Assembly (NCBI GenBank): GCA_031769625.1
Contig: JAUIMM010000015.1
Coordinates: 28,612,501 to 28,676,500 of the forward strand
Length of the DNA: 64,000 bases
From: Taudactylus pleione
Lineage: Eukaryota; Chordata; Amphibia; Anura; Myobatrachidae
Reading direction: 5' to 3'
The notes under the pieces were generated by a model that was given only the letters and a program-made list of their open reading frames with translations, was not told the origin of the DNA and did no database searches. Below are positions 11,626 through 22,215 of this stretch, one piece after another. The first letter of the stretch is position 1. The number at the start of each line of letters is the position of its first letter. The position numbers were made by a program, and so were the translations under genes.

Positions 11626-12236
11626 AGTGGCTGTAGATTTTTCACAAATGGCAGGATTAGAGGGAAAAAGTTCAGGGACAGTAATCTTCATTAATGCACC
11701 AATTCTAAAGAAATGTTACTGATACAAATGGTACCACATTAGCAAATACAGTTTAATAATATACTGTAAAATTGTTTGATCAGGGAAGTTTACCTTTTGC
11801 CCTGCACCAAAACTTCAGTTACTATGTGTTATATGGTTGAACCTCTGCTATATGATGATGACATTGGTTATATTCTTATGCAAACAAGCATCTTCTGGAC
11901 CATGTGATCTCCTACATGAATAGTGTATACTGACTGATCTGCCCAGGGAGGAACAATTTCTTCAGAGATTTTGCATTGCAGAGAAATCACATTTAGGTAA
12001 GGAAAACTCTTAAGCGACTTACCTGTACCTCTCAGGGATTAATCTTATATTATCAAAATCCTGAAAACTACTTGGGGCCTGAGGAAGCCCCTGACGCCCG
12101 GCCGTTCTGTTAAAATTTCTATACATCCACTCCTAAATTCACACTTCGAGCACTGAATGCATCCATGTAGCATTCTTCCATGGACCAAATGCTGTCAGCC
12201 ACATGACTGCTCCTCCTGATCACTAACTTCCTCGCT
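11626..12236. other. No recognisable feature
   Basis: AT-rich DNA; no repeat family or coding signal seen. Confidence 0.5.
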
Positions 12237-12500
12237 CTGCACCCCAACATGTCCCCATGCACACCAACATGCTCCTCTTGCTCAAAAACAGTGCCCCCCC
12301 TACACAACAACAATGCCCCCCCTGCACACCAACATTCTCCCCAAGCACACCAACATGGTCCACCTGCACAATAACAATGCCGCAATACCCCCCACTGCAC
12401 ACCAACATGGTCCCCCTGCACATCAACATGTCTCCCTACACACCAACATACTCCTCCTGCACACCATCATGATCCCCCTGCACACAAAATTGCTCCCCAA
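12237..12500. repeat. About 22-bp minisatellite, CTGCACACCAACATGCTCCCC
   Basis: Roughly 11-12 units of 20-24 bp sharing GCACACCAACAT followed by a C-rich spacer. Open frames on both strands here are repeat artefacts. Confidence 0.85.
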
Positions 12501-13172
12501 AACAAATGTTTTAATTACCTTGTTTCTTGCAGTCATGTCAGCTACTCAGAATTTGGAACACCAGCATCCTCCTGCAGTGTGTACCATGTGACTTCAGCAA
12601 TTACATGACATTATTTATAAAAAATATATAATCTGACTCACCTTACAAATATTAGCATTACTTATGTATTATATACTTATATTAAAATTATGATTACAGT
12701 AGAATATGGCCCTGTACAAATAAAGGACATAAAATCTCCAGCACATGGATTGGCTTCCATTTGTAACTCTCACTGGCCCCATTATATATACAGGAACAAT
12801 AATTTCCACATGTTTTACGAATGTCCATGGATCAGAGCTATTTATCAATATAATACTGCAAGAGATATAACTTGTGCCTTCATTAAAGACCCAATTCATC
12901 ACGCTATCCTCATACACTGTATGGGGAACATGGTAATTATCCATTTTATCATGCTCCGAAAATGTAATGTTTTCAGAGCTTGACTGCGGGAACTAACGCC
13001 ATCATCAACTCACCTTAGCTCACTCCTTCCAATGGGAAGAGGGTCCACAGTGTGAAGACATCCCTCTGCCTCCTCCGGCCCTCACTATGTGCATGCACAA
13101 TCTAAAGTCAAGGATGGGTAGTAACAAAGCCGGGATGGAACATATCAGTGTCTAGCAGCAAAGTGTAATGCT
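12501..13172. other. No recognisable feature
   Basis: The opposing 91- and 97-codon frames at 12669-12983 overlap on opposite strands and resemble no known family. Confidence 0.45.
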
Positions 13173-13250
13173 GGGCATACACTATACAATTATCTGTCAG
13201 ATATCTGTCTAATCTGGCTGGTTGGAATGAAAACCTCATATTGTAGACAT
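13173..13250. repeat. Truncated GCATACACTATACAAT MITE end
   Basis: TGGGCATACACTATACAATTATC followed by CTGGTTGGAATGA resembles the ends of the GTACACAC-type MITEs at 21591 and 58018, but only one end is present. It runs directly into the next element. Confidence 0.4.
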
Positions 13251-13251
13251 A

Positions 13252-13610
13252 GGACCTGATTCAGAGCCGCTTGCAAGATGCGATCGCACGCTTGCAAAAA
13301 GCGGCCGGGTATGCAAATCAAGCGCTCGCTCTTTGCTATGTAAGGATGCCCTCTATGTCTTAGTGAGTGATGGCAGTTAGCGTATGCTGGACTATAAAAC
13401 CACCCACCTGTCACTGGCAGCACACGTCATCTCCGGGAACTGTTTGATTAATCGTGAACATCGAGGGCCATCGGAGATGCTCGCAGCGCTTGGGGTTGAC
13501 CTAACCTACCCCAAGCACTGCGAGCAGTTCTGGATAAAAAACAACCAAGTCACGTGTGCAATGACGCTACTTCTGTGTGACATATTACATGGCCCATGGC
13601 CCAAAAGGTC
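13252..13610. mobile_element. PIF/Harbinger-like element, one end only
   Basis: Starts GGACCTGATTCAGAGCCGC and shares internal features (GCATATTTGCAT-type words, CGTCATCTCCGGG near 13427, an inverted CGCAGCGCTTGGGGTTGACC / CCCCAAGCACTGCG pair) with the full copies at 27296 and 47428. The second terminus is missing; a telomere-like repeat follows at 13611. Confidence 0.6.
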
Positions 13611-13985
13611 GACAATCAGAATGTCGACATTAGGGATAGGCTGCAGGCGGGAGGGTTTGCGGTTAGGCTGTGGGGGGGATTTAGGGTTAGGCTGTGAGAG
13701 AGACGTTAGGGTTAGGCACTAGAGGGTGGATTAGAGATAGGGATAAGAATAGTGGAAAAATACTCAATGGAATGCCGGAGGAGGATATGTCTGACCCTGA
13801 AGTGACAGTCACATGACCACCAGGACCCAGTAGCCACGATGGAGCCGCTGCAGCTGTCAGGAGCAGGTAAGTCACTGCTGGGCCACCAGGGATGGTATGT
13901 TGACATTCTCACTTGTCAACATTTCATCACTGTCTCCATGGTCAATGTTGATATCATGCCAATGCCGACATTATGAATACCACAC
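13611..13985. mobile_element. Telomere-like (TTAGGGTTAGG-containing) element, copy 1
   Basis: Imperfect GGGTTAGG repeats (about 13620-13730) lie between GTCGACAATCAGAATGTCGACATT at the left and the inverse-like AATGTTGATATCATGCCAATGCCGACATT at the right. The G-rich strand is the plus strand. An AGCAGGTAAGTCAC donor-like word occurs at 13862. It belongs with the copies at 21150, 28590, 31441, 49797 and 59849 by design rather than close identity. Confidence 0.55.
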
Positions 13986-14170
13986 CCAGCCCAAAATATG
14001 TGATCACCCCTTCTAATTAGTGTGTTTGGCCATTTCAGCCTCACCATTGCTAACATAAGCATCAAAATCAGTCACACATCCATGTCTCCTTATGACATAA
14101 CTTTTCCAACAACTCTTAATTAAACTTTGGCTCTGCTGATGATATTGTGAAATGTAAATGCCTAGAATAA

Positions 14171-15192
14171 ACAACAATTCAGGCGGGAATCTTTAGGCCA
14201 CATAAGCTCACAGAATGGGACTACTGAGTGCTGAAGCACGTACACACAAGAATAGTCTGTCCTCAACACTCATAGCTTACTTTCAAACTGCCTCTGGATG
14301 TAAGAATTGTTCACCGGGAGCTTCATGGATTGGGTCTCTATGGTCGAGCAGCCGTACGCAAGTAAGTAAAGTCCACCACCATTGGATTTTGGAGTGTAGA
14401 CTCACCGTTCACCAGCTGCAGTCTGAAAGGCAAATCTGGATTTGGGGAATGCTTCCTTCCAAAACACATACTGCCAACTGTAAAATAATAATGGAAATGG
14501 AATGATGGCCTGGGCCCCTTACTTCCAGTGAAGGGAAATTGTAATGATACTGAATTCAATTACTGTCTAGAGAATTGTGTGCCTCCAACCTTGTGCCAAC
14601 AGTTTGGGGAAATACCTGTCCTATTTGAGCATTACATTACCCCCATGCACAAAGTGAGAGCCATCAATAAATGTTTTTTTTTCCGAGATTGGTGTTGAAG
14701 AGTTTGACTGGCCTACTCAGAGTGCTGACCTCAACCTCACTGGTTACCTTTGGGAGGAATTGGAATGCCCAACATCAGTGGCGACCTCACTATTGCTCTT
14801 GTAGCTGAATGGATGTGATTCCCCGCAGTCATGTTCCAAAATCTATTTGAAAGTCTTCCCAGAAGAGTAGAGGCTGTTATAGCATCAAAAGTGGGGTCTG
14901 TTCTCTATATTACGGCGCATAATTTTGTCAAAAAATGTTCAGAAAGCAAGTAGGGCAGAGGTTCCCAAACGTGGCCCTCAAGGCTCCCCAACAGTCCAGG
15001 TTTTAGAGATATCCATGGTTGAGCACAGGTGAATTAAATAATACCTCAGTCAATTTGATTAAATCACCTGTGCTCATTCATGGATACCTCTAACACCTGT
15101 ACTGTTGGGGAGCCTTGAGGACCGCCTTTGGGAACCTCTAACATAGGGGTTTGATTTTTGGGTGTCCACATACTTTTGGTCATGTGGGTGTA
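14171..15192 (+). pseudogene. Tc1-like transposon remnant with dead transposase
   Basis: DNA and broken-frame translation match Tc1 transposases in order: a helix-turn-helix part reading RELHGLGLYGRAAVRK (about 14309-14357), then the catalytic region. The segment FEHYITPMHK (about 14617) sits where Tc1 has a D, here Y, and DWPTQSADLNLTGYLW (about 14707) sits where the family has the catalytic E, here G. Frames shift repeatedly and parts are deleted. The 3' end reads GTGTCCACATACTTTTGG to GTGGGTGTA, the usual end of this Tc1 group; the 5' terminal repeat was not found. A hAT MITE interrupts it at 14955-15140. It cannot encode an active enzyme. Confidence 0.88.
14955..15140. mobile_element. hAT-Charlie-like MITE inserted in the Tc1 remnant
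   Basis: Inverted ends CAGAGGTTCCCAAAC and TTTGGGAACCTCT, with internal AGGTTTTAGAGATATCCATGG and its partner CATGGATACCTCTAACACCTG. The same family is at 16904-17088 and 48969-49153. Tc1 sequence resumes right after it, so it is younger than the Tc1. Confidence 0.85.
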
Positions 15193-16903
15193 ATAATACC
15201 AACATTAGCAAGACATCAATCATTTTTCTTTAATATATGAAGCTAGCAGTTGTCTGCCATTGATTGTTCAATACTATCATTTGTAATAGTGCACCTGGAG
15301 AGCGTTTTTGTGCTTTCCTCTAAGCATGCAGGAAAACATAGCCCAAGCAGCTGTGAATGCACTCTTCTGCCTTCCACATTCCCAAACCAGCTTACACAAA
15401 GGGTACAGTAAAAAAAAAGAAAAAGCACAATTACGCTACCTGAAAGAAAAAAAGAGGCCTATGCTACAACATCTTTCATCGGTAATATTAAGTGGAATTT
15501 CCAGTGCAGAAAGGGGACATGCTTGCACGCACACAAATCTATAGCAAATTGTTTGGGAATAATGAGGAGGATGGGTGAAAACAGAATGAGAATAATTCTG
15601 CCTTTGATCACTGCCACCTGCTTTGGGTAATTTTGGTTTATTGATCATTTAAAGAATGTAAATGATCATTGTATATGTAAGGATTAATAAGCAGGATAAA
15701 TGGTTACATGACAAAGAAAGTATACAGTGTACAATAGGCCTAAAAACACATGTTTACACAGTGTCATGATAAAAGAGATTCATATCATTGCAATCGGAAA
15801 CTTCAATAATCTGTGTGTAGATTAATTGCTCCAGATAGTTTTCTTTTTGCAAAATGTCCTCAAATAACCTTTTGAGAAAAAAATAAAAGGTTACCTTAAT
15901 CCGCAAGAGAAATTGGTTAATGCACAGACTAGCTGGCATATTAACATATGTGCCATATAACTAACAAAATGGTACACTTATCCATTTGGCGTGGGACTAT
16001 TTTGTCAATTTTCGGCACTATAGTAAATGTAGCCCAGAATGGGACAAGGCAGGACAGAGCCCTCAAACAGGGACTGTTCCACCAGAATCAGGAGGTTTGT
16101 TGTGTGTCTGGTGTGTGTGTCTAGTGTGTGATGTGTGTGTGTGTGTGTGTGTGGGGAGGATCTTGTGGCATGTGTTGGGGGGACATCACAATAAAATTTA
16201 TATCAAGGCCCTTGTATGCTCATTTCAGAAGACAGTGAAGCCAATTCAGAGAGAAAGCCTATTTGCACAAGCGTGGGAGTCTGCATACACAATTGGGAGT
16301 CTGCATAGAGCAATTACAGGCAATACAGAGTTGTACGGATCATAGTCATACCAGCTGAGAGAGTATAACTGGGCAGTAACTGGGCATAGGATAATTGTGC
16401 CATGGGTTATTCGGAGGTGAGGGCATGCAGAGATCCATCTGACTTCAGTAGGTTCTCTTGCCCCAGGCATAGGTGCTGGTGCAATATCTGCCAACGATGA
16501 TGATGGCTACTTTTACAGGTGGATGTTTGGAGCAGGGGGGGTCGTGTACAGTAGATGCGGCCAACTCTGAATACGGGCTTTCTGTGCATAGATTTCAGCG
16601 CACGTAAAGCGGCTGCACCTGAAGCCACTTTATGTGTAACTCTGAATCAGGACCATAGTGTTTTGGAAACATTCCAATCCTAAAACTTTTTTTTTCAGTA
16701 CTCTGAGTTGCTTCATGGCTATGGGACCACACAGGTGATTTGCTGTAAAGGTGCCATTAGCTATCAGGGCAAATTACAGTAGTTTACAACTAGAGTCAGC
16801 ACTTCTGGCTTCTTTCAGTGCTGCAATCAGCTATGCATAATCTCTGCACAACATCTGTTTGCCTATATTGCTGTTTACTGCATGTGACAGCAATCATATA
16901 GTA
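15193..16903. other. No gene; GT microsatellite and repeat end
   Basis: A GT-rich tract lies at about 16098-16153. At 16598-16655, GGCTGCACCTGAAGCC followed by CTCTGAATCAGGACC looks like one end of the GGACCTGATTCAGAG Harbinger-like family; its partner end was not identified. The remainder is unremarkable. Confidence 0.45.
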
Positions 16904-17088
16904 CAGTGGTTCCCAAAATCGGTCCTCAAAGCACCATAACAGGCCAGGTTTTAAGGATACCCATGGTTGAGGACAGATGATTAAAGCAAATTGACTGAGG
17001 TACTAATTAAGTCATCTCTTGTCAAGCATCGATATCCTTAGAACCTGGACTATTAGAGTGCCTTTGAGGACCTAGTTTGGGAACCTGT
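16904..17088. mobile_element. hAT-Charlie-like MITE
   Basis: Starts CAGTGGTTCCCAAAATCGG and ends TAGTTTGGGAACCTG, with the internal ATACCCATGGTTGAGG and TCAATTTGCTTTAA-type words (here in part as complement) typical of the copies at 14955 and 48969. No clear 8-bp TSD. Confidence 0.82.
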
Positions 17089-18009
17089 ATAGACATCAAC
17101 ATTATAATACTGTAGAAGGAAAGGATCATACCACGTATAGGGATGGCCATATAGGACAAGATTTAGCCATAATAAGCACAAAAAAATATACATTGGAAAT
17201 TTCAGAAACATTCATCCTTACTGTCTTGAATTTCGGGGAGTCCTCCCAGTAAAGCATGGCCACCCTCCCGGATCCTGCGTCACTTGGGTAGGTAAGGGCC
17301 TTCATGTAAATCGTGTTATCATGGCCCCGTACTTTTTCTTCTTTCATCCACATTTCCAACATGAACAATAATAATCCATAACTGTTTTTGGTTATTAATA
17401 TGTATCAGGACTATTTACGGCCATGCACTGTGATATCTAGCCAATTTTCGTATTATCTACGGTGATATCGTAACGTGTGTCTAGCTACAGCCTGTTCACA
17501 GACTTTCATGCTAAAAGTATAGCATAAACGATGATGATGTAAAGCACTAAAACAATCCAATATTTCATAAAGTGGATATAATTACACAAAAAAGGAAAAA
17601 ACAAAAGGAAAATCACTTTAATGGTTAATTCTGCTGAGGTTAAGTGGTCACTTTTGTGAGATAGATTTCTGCAACCTGTGGTGAAGACATGTTTGACAGA
17701 CGCCTACCTCACAAGCATTCTCTCTGCGTGTTTCCAGAGATCTTCCTAAATTCCCCCAGCTGAACCAACAGAATAAGGACGCTCTCACACAACACCAGAG
17801 AAACATACTGAAGAAATTGTCTCAAACTAAACAAAATTGCAGTGTTTGCACATAGATAAGACAGGCTGGATAGTAACAACAAACACATTGCCAAGTAAAT
17901 CCCAAAGTGATTGCCTCAGACAAGTATTGTTTTATTATGGGCTACATGGATAGAGATTGCTTCTTGGTTTCCATTAAAATTTACAGGAACAAGTGGAAGA
18001 GAACAACTG
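17089..18009. other. No recognisable feature
   Basis: A minus-strand 80-codon frame at 17126-17368 shows no known motif. The rest is AT-rich. Confidence 0.45.
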
Positions 18010-18935
18010 GGGGCCGGATTCAAAAATGTACATTAATGCTGCCGCAATGCGAATTTGTACGAAGCGCCTGGCTGAAAATATGCAAATGTCGCAGCTGCCG
18101 GGATTTGTATTGAAACATCCACCAGAGACTGCATAGAAAGACACAGCAACGGTCGCAGATTAGTCAATTGTCGGACGTCTGAGTGACCTTATATTCGCTA
18201 CGGAAACTGCGTATGAGATCGCAGTCACAGGCAGATACAGGCCCTGAAATGGATGTGACACGTCTGCGTTTGAAGCGCCTCCTTCCTGTTGCAGCCCAGA
18301 AATAGTCTCTGACTGTCAATCAACTTGCAAATAAGGGGGTCATTCAGACCCACTCGCGAGCGGCAGTACACTCGCAAGTGGGTCGATGTTCCCCACTGCG
18401 CATGCGCACGACGGAGGGAGCTCCGTCGTGCGCATGCGCGAGACCCGGCGAGCGACGGGCTTCCCATCGCTCCGGGTCTCGCACCAAAGGGGGCGTGCTG
18501 TCGATGTTGATTGATTCCCATGGGAACACCTACCGTCTGAAGCCGGCCCCACTGACATCACTAGTGATGTCAGTGGGAGTGATTTTGGCTCTGATAGAGC
18601 CAAAATCACTCCTGGCCTTGTGGCTGGGAAACCCGACCACAGGGTCAAGACCATCGCGACCATCTTCTTTGACGCTCGTATATGCTGTGGGTGGTGATCC
18701 ACAGCTATACGAGCGTCCAGAAGGACGCTCTATTTTAATGGAGGAGGGCCCTGATTCAGAGCGAGCGCTCTGGTCAGAGCGTCCGGCTCTGAATCAGGCC
18801 CTAAATCCTCACTGCGAGCAACAACGGTAATGAAATTGGACGCATGCACAGTGCGACTCAGACTCATGTGCAGACCACCAATAATTGCTCAACTGCACAA
18901 ACATCTGCATTGTGTCCATCTCTGATTCAGTCCCT
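18010..18935. mobile_element. Harbinger-like element hosting a nested element
   Basis: Left end GGGCCGGATTCAAAAATG and right end CATCTCTGATTCAGTCCCT are imperfectly inverted. Internal host sequence is continuous when 18335-18801 and one TAA are removed (CTTGCAAATAA joined to ATCCTCACTGCGAG). The outer TSD is not clear. Non-coding. Confidence 0.55.
18335..18801. mobile_element. String-of-hairpins MITE nested with TAA duplication
   Basis: Left end GGGGGTCATTCAGACCC and right end GGCTCTGAATCAGGCCC are flanked by TAA on both sides (18332-18334, 18802-18804). The interior is almost entirely seven consecutive hairpins: 18347-18384, 18398-18439 (19-bp perfect arms), 18440-18480, 18548-18577 (30-bp perfect palindrome), 18576-18612 (17-bp perfect arms, 3-nt loop), 18671-18717 and 18745-18801. 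A close relative of the left end occurs inverted at 20946-20973, so a 2.6-kb element 18335-20973 is the alternative reading. No coding sequence. Confidence 0.7.
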
Positions 18936-18963
18936 GAGACGCAAAGAGAACTGGGAACATATA

Positions 18964-19146
18964 TAGGGAAGTATTCATGAAAGCTTGGAGAGAGATAAAA
19001 TTAAGAGATATAAAAGTACCAACCAATCAGCTCCTACCTGTCCTTGTACAGGCTGTGTTTGAAAAATGACAGTTAGGAGCTGATTGGTTGGTACTTTTAT
19101 CTCGCATTAATTTTATCTCTCTCCAAGCTTCCATGAATACCCCCCT
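18964..19146. mobile_element. Palindromic MITE, GGAGAGAGATAAA family, copy 2
   Basis: Ends GGGAAGTATTCATG and CATGAATACCCCCC, with arms AGCTTGGAGAGAGATAAA and TTTATCTCTCTCCAAGC and the shared spacer ACCAATCAGCTCCTA / TTAGGAGCTGATTGG. Compare 4842-5018. Confidence 0.9.
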
Positions 19147-19349
19147 ATTGTTCAGTAGTTCTGAAAGCACAACTGGCAGCAATTTAGAATATACAGAACC
19201 TGGCACTGTTCACACAAACACTTTGGAAAGTATGTAAGTGCCACTTACATATTTGCCTGACACCATTTTATACCCCACAGTAAGGCTTCTAATTACGTTA
19301 AAATTACCTTGTTGCCATGTGGTTTATGCTCGTTGCCATGGGGTTTCAT

Positions 19350-20747
19350 CAGTGGCGTAACTATAAATTTTGCTCCCCCATGCCAAAAAAGTTTCAGGCG
19401 CCTCCCCTGCCCAAAGATCAAACACACCCAAAGACGACGTTTAAGGTGTGTGGTTACATGATACAGCAAAGTGCCTTACACATTATGACACACTAAGTAA
19501 AGCCACTTATAACACAGTGTGCCACACCGGAATGCCCCTTACAACACATTATGCCACACCGAAATGCCCCTTACAACACATTATGCCACACAGCAATTCC
19601 CCTTACACATGCCACACAGGAATGCCACGTATAACACATAATGACATACAGTAAAACAATTATAACAAATCTATGCCATGCTGTAATGCCCCTATTTCAC
19701 ATTATGCCACACTGTAATGCCACATACAACACATTATGCCACACAGTAATGCCCCTTACACATTATGCCACACAGTAATGCCCCTAATAGCACATTGTGC
19801 ACACAGTAATGCCAAATACACATTATGCCAAACAGTAATGCCCATTACATCCCACCCTGACAGATCTACTTCACAACCCTCCTCTCTGCTCCTGCCAGTC
19901 TGTCACATAAGCTCAATACAGGTTGCACAGTTTTTATGTCCGTGTAGAACCAGATTATTGGGAACATAGTTTATAACCTGTAAACTGTGTGTATCAAGTT
20001 AGTGCCCCTTATGCAATGTCCCCTGTAGTAGTGCCCATTATGCAGGGCCCCCTGTAGTTGTGCCCATTAAAGTAGTGCCCCCTGTAGTTGTGCCCCTTAT
20101 GCAATGCCCCCTGTAATAGTGCCCCTTATGCAATGTTCCCTGTTGTAGTGCCCATTATGCAGGGCCCCCTGTAGTTGTGCCCATTAAAGTAGTGCCTCCT
20201 GTAGTTGTGCCCATATGCCATGCCCCCTGTAATAGTGCACCTTATGCAATGTCCCCAGTAGTGAGCCCCCTGTAGTTGCTTCCCCCCCGCGCACACAAAC
20301 ACACACACAAAAAAAACAAAACACTTACTTTTATCCCCGCTCCAGTGCTGCCATCCATACCCCGGCGTCCGCTCCTCGGCACTATGGGACTGACGTCTTG
20401 ACATCAGTCCCATAGTGCTCTGAGGGACCTGGAAGTCGGCGCTCAATCCTGAGCTTCGTCCCCGGCGTCCGCTCCTCAGCACTATGGGAGTGACGTCATG
20501 AAAGACAGAGAGAGCTCCGTCCTCCGGCTGCTGCCGGGGGTTGAATAGGAGCCGGGCTCCCGCTGGTAACACACTCAGCGGGTGCCCAGCAGATGGAGGG
20601 TGCAGGGGGTGCGACCGCACCCCCTGCACCCTCCGTAGTTACGGGAGTTCCACCACTGAGTGGCGTAACTACTGCCCCCGTCGCCCCCAAGCTACCCAGC
20701 GCCTCCAAGCCACCACGGGGGCTGTGGGGGCAGTAGTCACGCCACTG
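19350..20747. mobile_element. hAT non-autonomous element with perfect 8-bp TSD
   Basis: Starts CAGTGGCGTAACTATAAA and ends AGTAGTCACGCCACTG. The 8-bp target duplication GGTTTCAT is exact on both sides (19342-19349, 20748-20755), diagnostic of hAT. The interior carries two minisatellites (19500-19855 and 20000-20280), an AAAACAAAAC tract and a duplicated GGCGTCCGCTCCTC-CACTATGGGA block (20362 and 20464). The last about 91 bp (20657-20747) is itself an inverted repeat beginning AGTGGCGTAACTACTGCCCCC. The 167-codon minus frame at 20126-20629 comes from this non-coding repeat DNA. Confidence 0.93.
19500..20280. repeat. Two minisatellites inside the hAT element
   Basis: 19500-19855 repeats ACACATTATGCCACACAGTA plus ATGCCCCTTAC with spacing of about 27-30 bp. 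20000-20280 repeats TAGTGCCCCTTATGCAATG and CCCCCTGTAGTTGTGCCCATT in a longer, partly duplicated order. Both resemble, on the opposite strand, the units at 1-150 and 26760-27290. Confidence 0.85.
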
Positions 20748-20795
20748 GGTTTCATGCTCATTGCCATGGGGGTTTATGCTCGTTGCCAGGGGATT

Positions 20796-20973
20796 TCACG
20801 GGAGAAGATGCAGCTTTCAGCATCTTCTCCCGGCAGCGCCAGCGTTCCCGGTGCCAGGAACACTGTGTGCATTGCGCTGGCCTAACAGACACTAGAGGTC
20901 TAGCATCTGTCTCCTCCTAGGTGGCGGCCATTTTTGGATGTCAGGCGCTCGTGAGCGGGTCTGAATAACCCCC
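20796..20973. mobile_element. Truncated string-of-hairpins element, right end
   Basis: Ends GTGAGCGGGTCTGAATAACCCCC, matching the complement of the left end at 18335 in about 24 of 28 positions. It contains a perfect 12-bp-arm hairpin GGGAGAAGATGC/GCATCTTCTCCC (20800-20831) and an imperfect one around 20886-20912. The left end of this copy was not found. Confidence 0.55.
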
Positions 20974-21246
20974 TATGTCAGTAAATTCAGTAAAGAATCA
21001 GTCACCATATCTCAACCCAATGAATCTGCATACTCAGAAAGAAGCTTAAAGGCACCCGTCTCTGCTTCACTTTAAAAAAGTATGACAAACATTCTAGTTG
21101 TGTTCACGCATGTGCTAGCATCCACGTGGCACACTATTACCGGGTTAGGTACAGAATGCAGACATCGGAATTCTGACCGCTGGGACAGGATTAAGATACC
21201 GACACTTATCGGTCAGTGTCATAACCCTTCCCCTCTCCCTACCCCT

Positions 21247-21590
21247 AAAGGTGCCTATACACTTGGCGATGTGCTCACGATCCGACGATATGTCCGATTT
21301 CCCCTTGAACTCTCCCCAGCAGCTCCCTGGCAGTCATTGGTACAATTTGGTGTTAAAAAACTGTCCAATGTGACAAACTATTTATCGTGCCTCCTAACTA
21401 TTCCAGTGTATTGTGACTGAGATTGGCAAATCTGCCCTACAGCACGGCACATCTGAAGATGCGATGTATGACCAGCGGGGACGCGCATCGTGATCTTGAG
21501 TGGAAACTTACGATATTTTACACGATTTGTCGTCACAATGCATTTGAATCGGCCAAATCGTGTAAAAAATTGCCAAGTGTGTAGGCACTT
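21247..21590. mobile_element. MITE with AAAGGTGCCTATACACTTGGC ends
   Basis: Left AAAGGTGCCTATACACTTGG matches the complement of right CCAAGTGTGTAGGCACTT with two or three mismatches. Sub-terminal ACGATCCGACGATATGTCCG and CGATTTGTCG words continue the symmetry. Non-coding. Confidence 0.78.
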
Positions 21591-21932
21591 TAAAGCTGGG
21601 TACACACGTAAAGATTTTCTGTCCAACCATCCAACTAGTTGATTGGTTGGAATGATAATCTGGTAAGGTATGAAAGCAAATGACAATCAGCAATTTGCTC
21701 CCAAACACCGGAAAATGGACAAAAACTGTTGTATGAACAAATTGTTTAGATCAAACATTTAACAAACTTGTCTGAACGTCCATTTTCATCTGTTTTCTGG
21801 CATTTAGGAGCAAATTGCTGATTGTCAATTGCTGTCATACGTTACCAGTCATACGTTACCAGATTTTCATTCCAACCAACCAACTAGTTGGATGGTTGGA
21901 CGGAAAATCTTTACGTGTGTACCCAGCTTTAG
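21591..21932. mobile_element. Palindromic MITE, GGGTACACACGTAAAGATTTT
   Basis: Ends AAAGCTGGGTACACACGTAA and TTACGTGTGTACCCAGCTTT are exact inverse copies, and the arms continue past CCAACTAGTTGATTGGTTGGAATGA for over 100 bp with GCAATTTGCTCC near the centre. A CATACGTTACCAGT unit is duplicated at 21837-21862. A TTA/TTAA-type target is possible at the edges. Confidence 0.9.
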
Positions 21933-21996
21933 TACTCTTTATCCCTGGTGCCTGACCCTAACCCCCCCCCCCCCTCCCAGTGCCTAAACCTAACCT

Positions 21997-22215
21997 CAAG
22001 CTCCGAAAATATTATATTTTCGGAGCTTGATGAATTCTTTCCCAATTCTAGTGTATGGGAACAGCGGGCCATTCCGCCAGGGTAAAGTAATATCTGTGAT
22101 ATCTCCTGCTTTACCTTCGTGATGAATGGCCTGAATACTTAATTTTTACAATTGCAGATTAAAATGTTAATTTTCACCTGCTTTTGTAAAAATTAAGTGA
22201 TGATGAATAGGCCCC
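21997..22215. mobile_element. Satellite-parent MITE, single-monomer copy, 5' truncated
   Basis: Starts with the hairpin CAAGCTCCGAAAAT/ATTTTCGGAGCTTG (21997-22030), then one monomer-equivalent (GTGTATGGGAACAGCGGGCC, then GATATCTCCTGC), then the right end AATTAAGTGATGATGAATAGGCCCC. These parts occur in the same order at 56634-57090 and, inverted, at 39309-43291. The left third seen in those copies is missing. Confidence 0.85.

Larger units (their letters stand above)
19311..20795. repeat. 22-bp minisatellite split by a hAT insertion
   Basis: Units GTTGCCATGTGGTTTATGCTC and variants occupy 19311-19349 and resume at 20748-20795 after the hAT element. The hAT target duplication GGTTTCAT is part of one unit. 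Confidence 0.75.
21150..21996. mobile_element. Telomere-like element interrupted by two MITEs
   Basis: Left part 21150-21246 (ACCGACACTTATCGGT palindrome-like, then CCCTACCCCTAAAG). The C-rich tract resumes at 21945 as TGACCCTAACCCCC and TGCCTAAACCTAACC and is cut at 21996 by the next element. 21247-21932 are two later insertions. Confidence 0.55.

Noticed and set aside
10710..11645. A 311-codon minus-strand open frame rich in Ser, Pro, Leu and Gln
   Set aside because: It lies over the degenerate CTGGAGAGACACTGGG minisatellite, and a second long frame runs over the same DNA. The composition is that of the repeat.
20126..20629. A 167-codon minus frame
   Set aside because: It sits inside a hAT non-autonomous element with intact ends and TSD, over minisatellite and AC-rich sequence, with no resemblance to a transposase.
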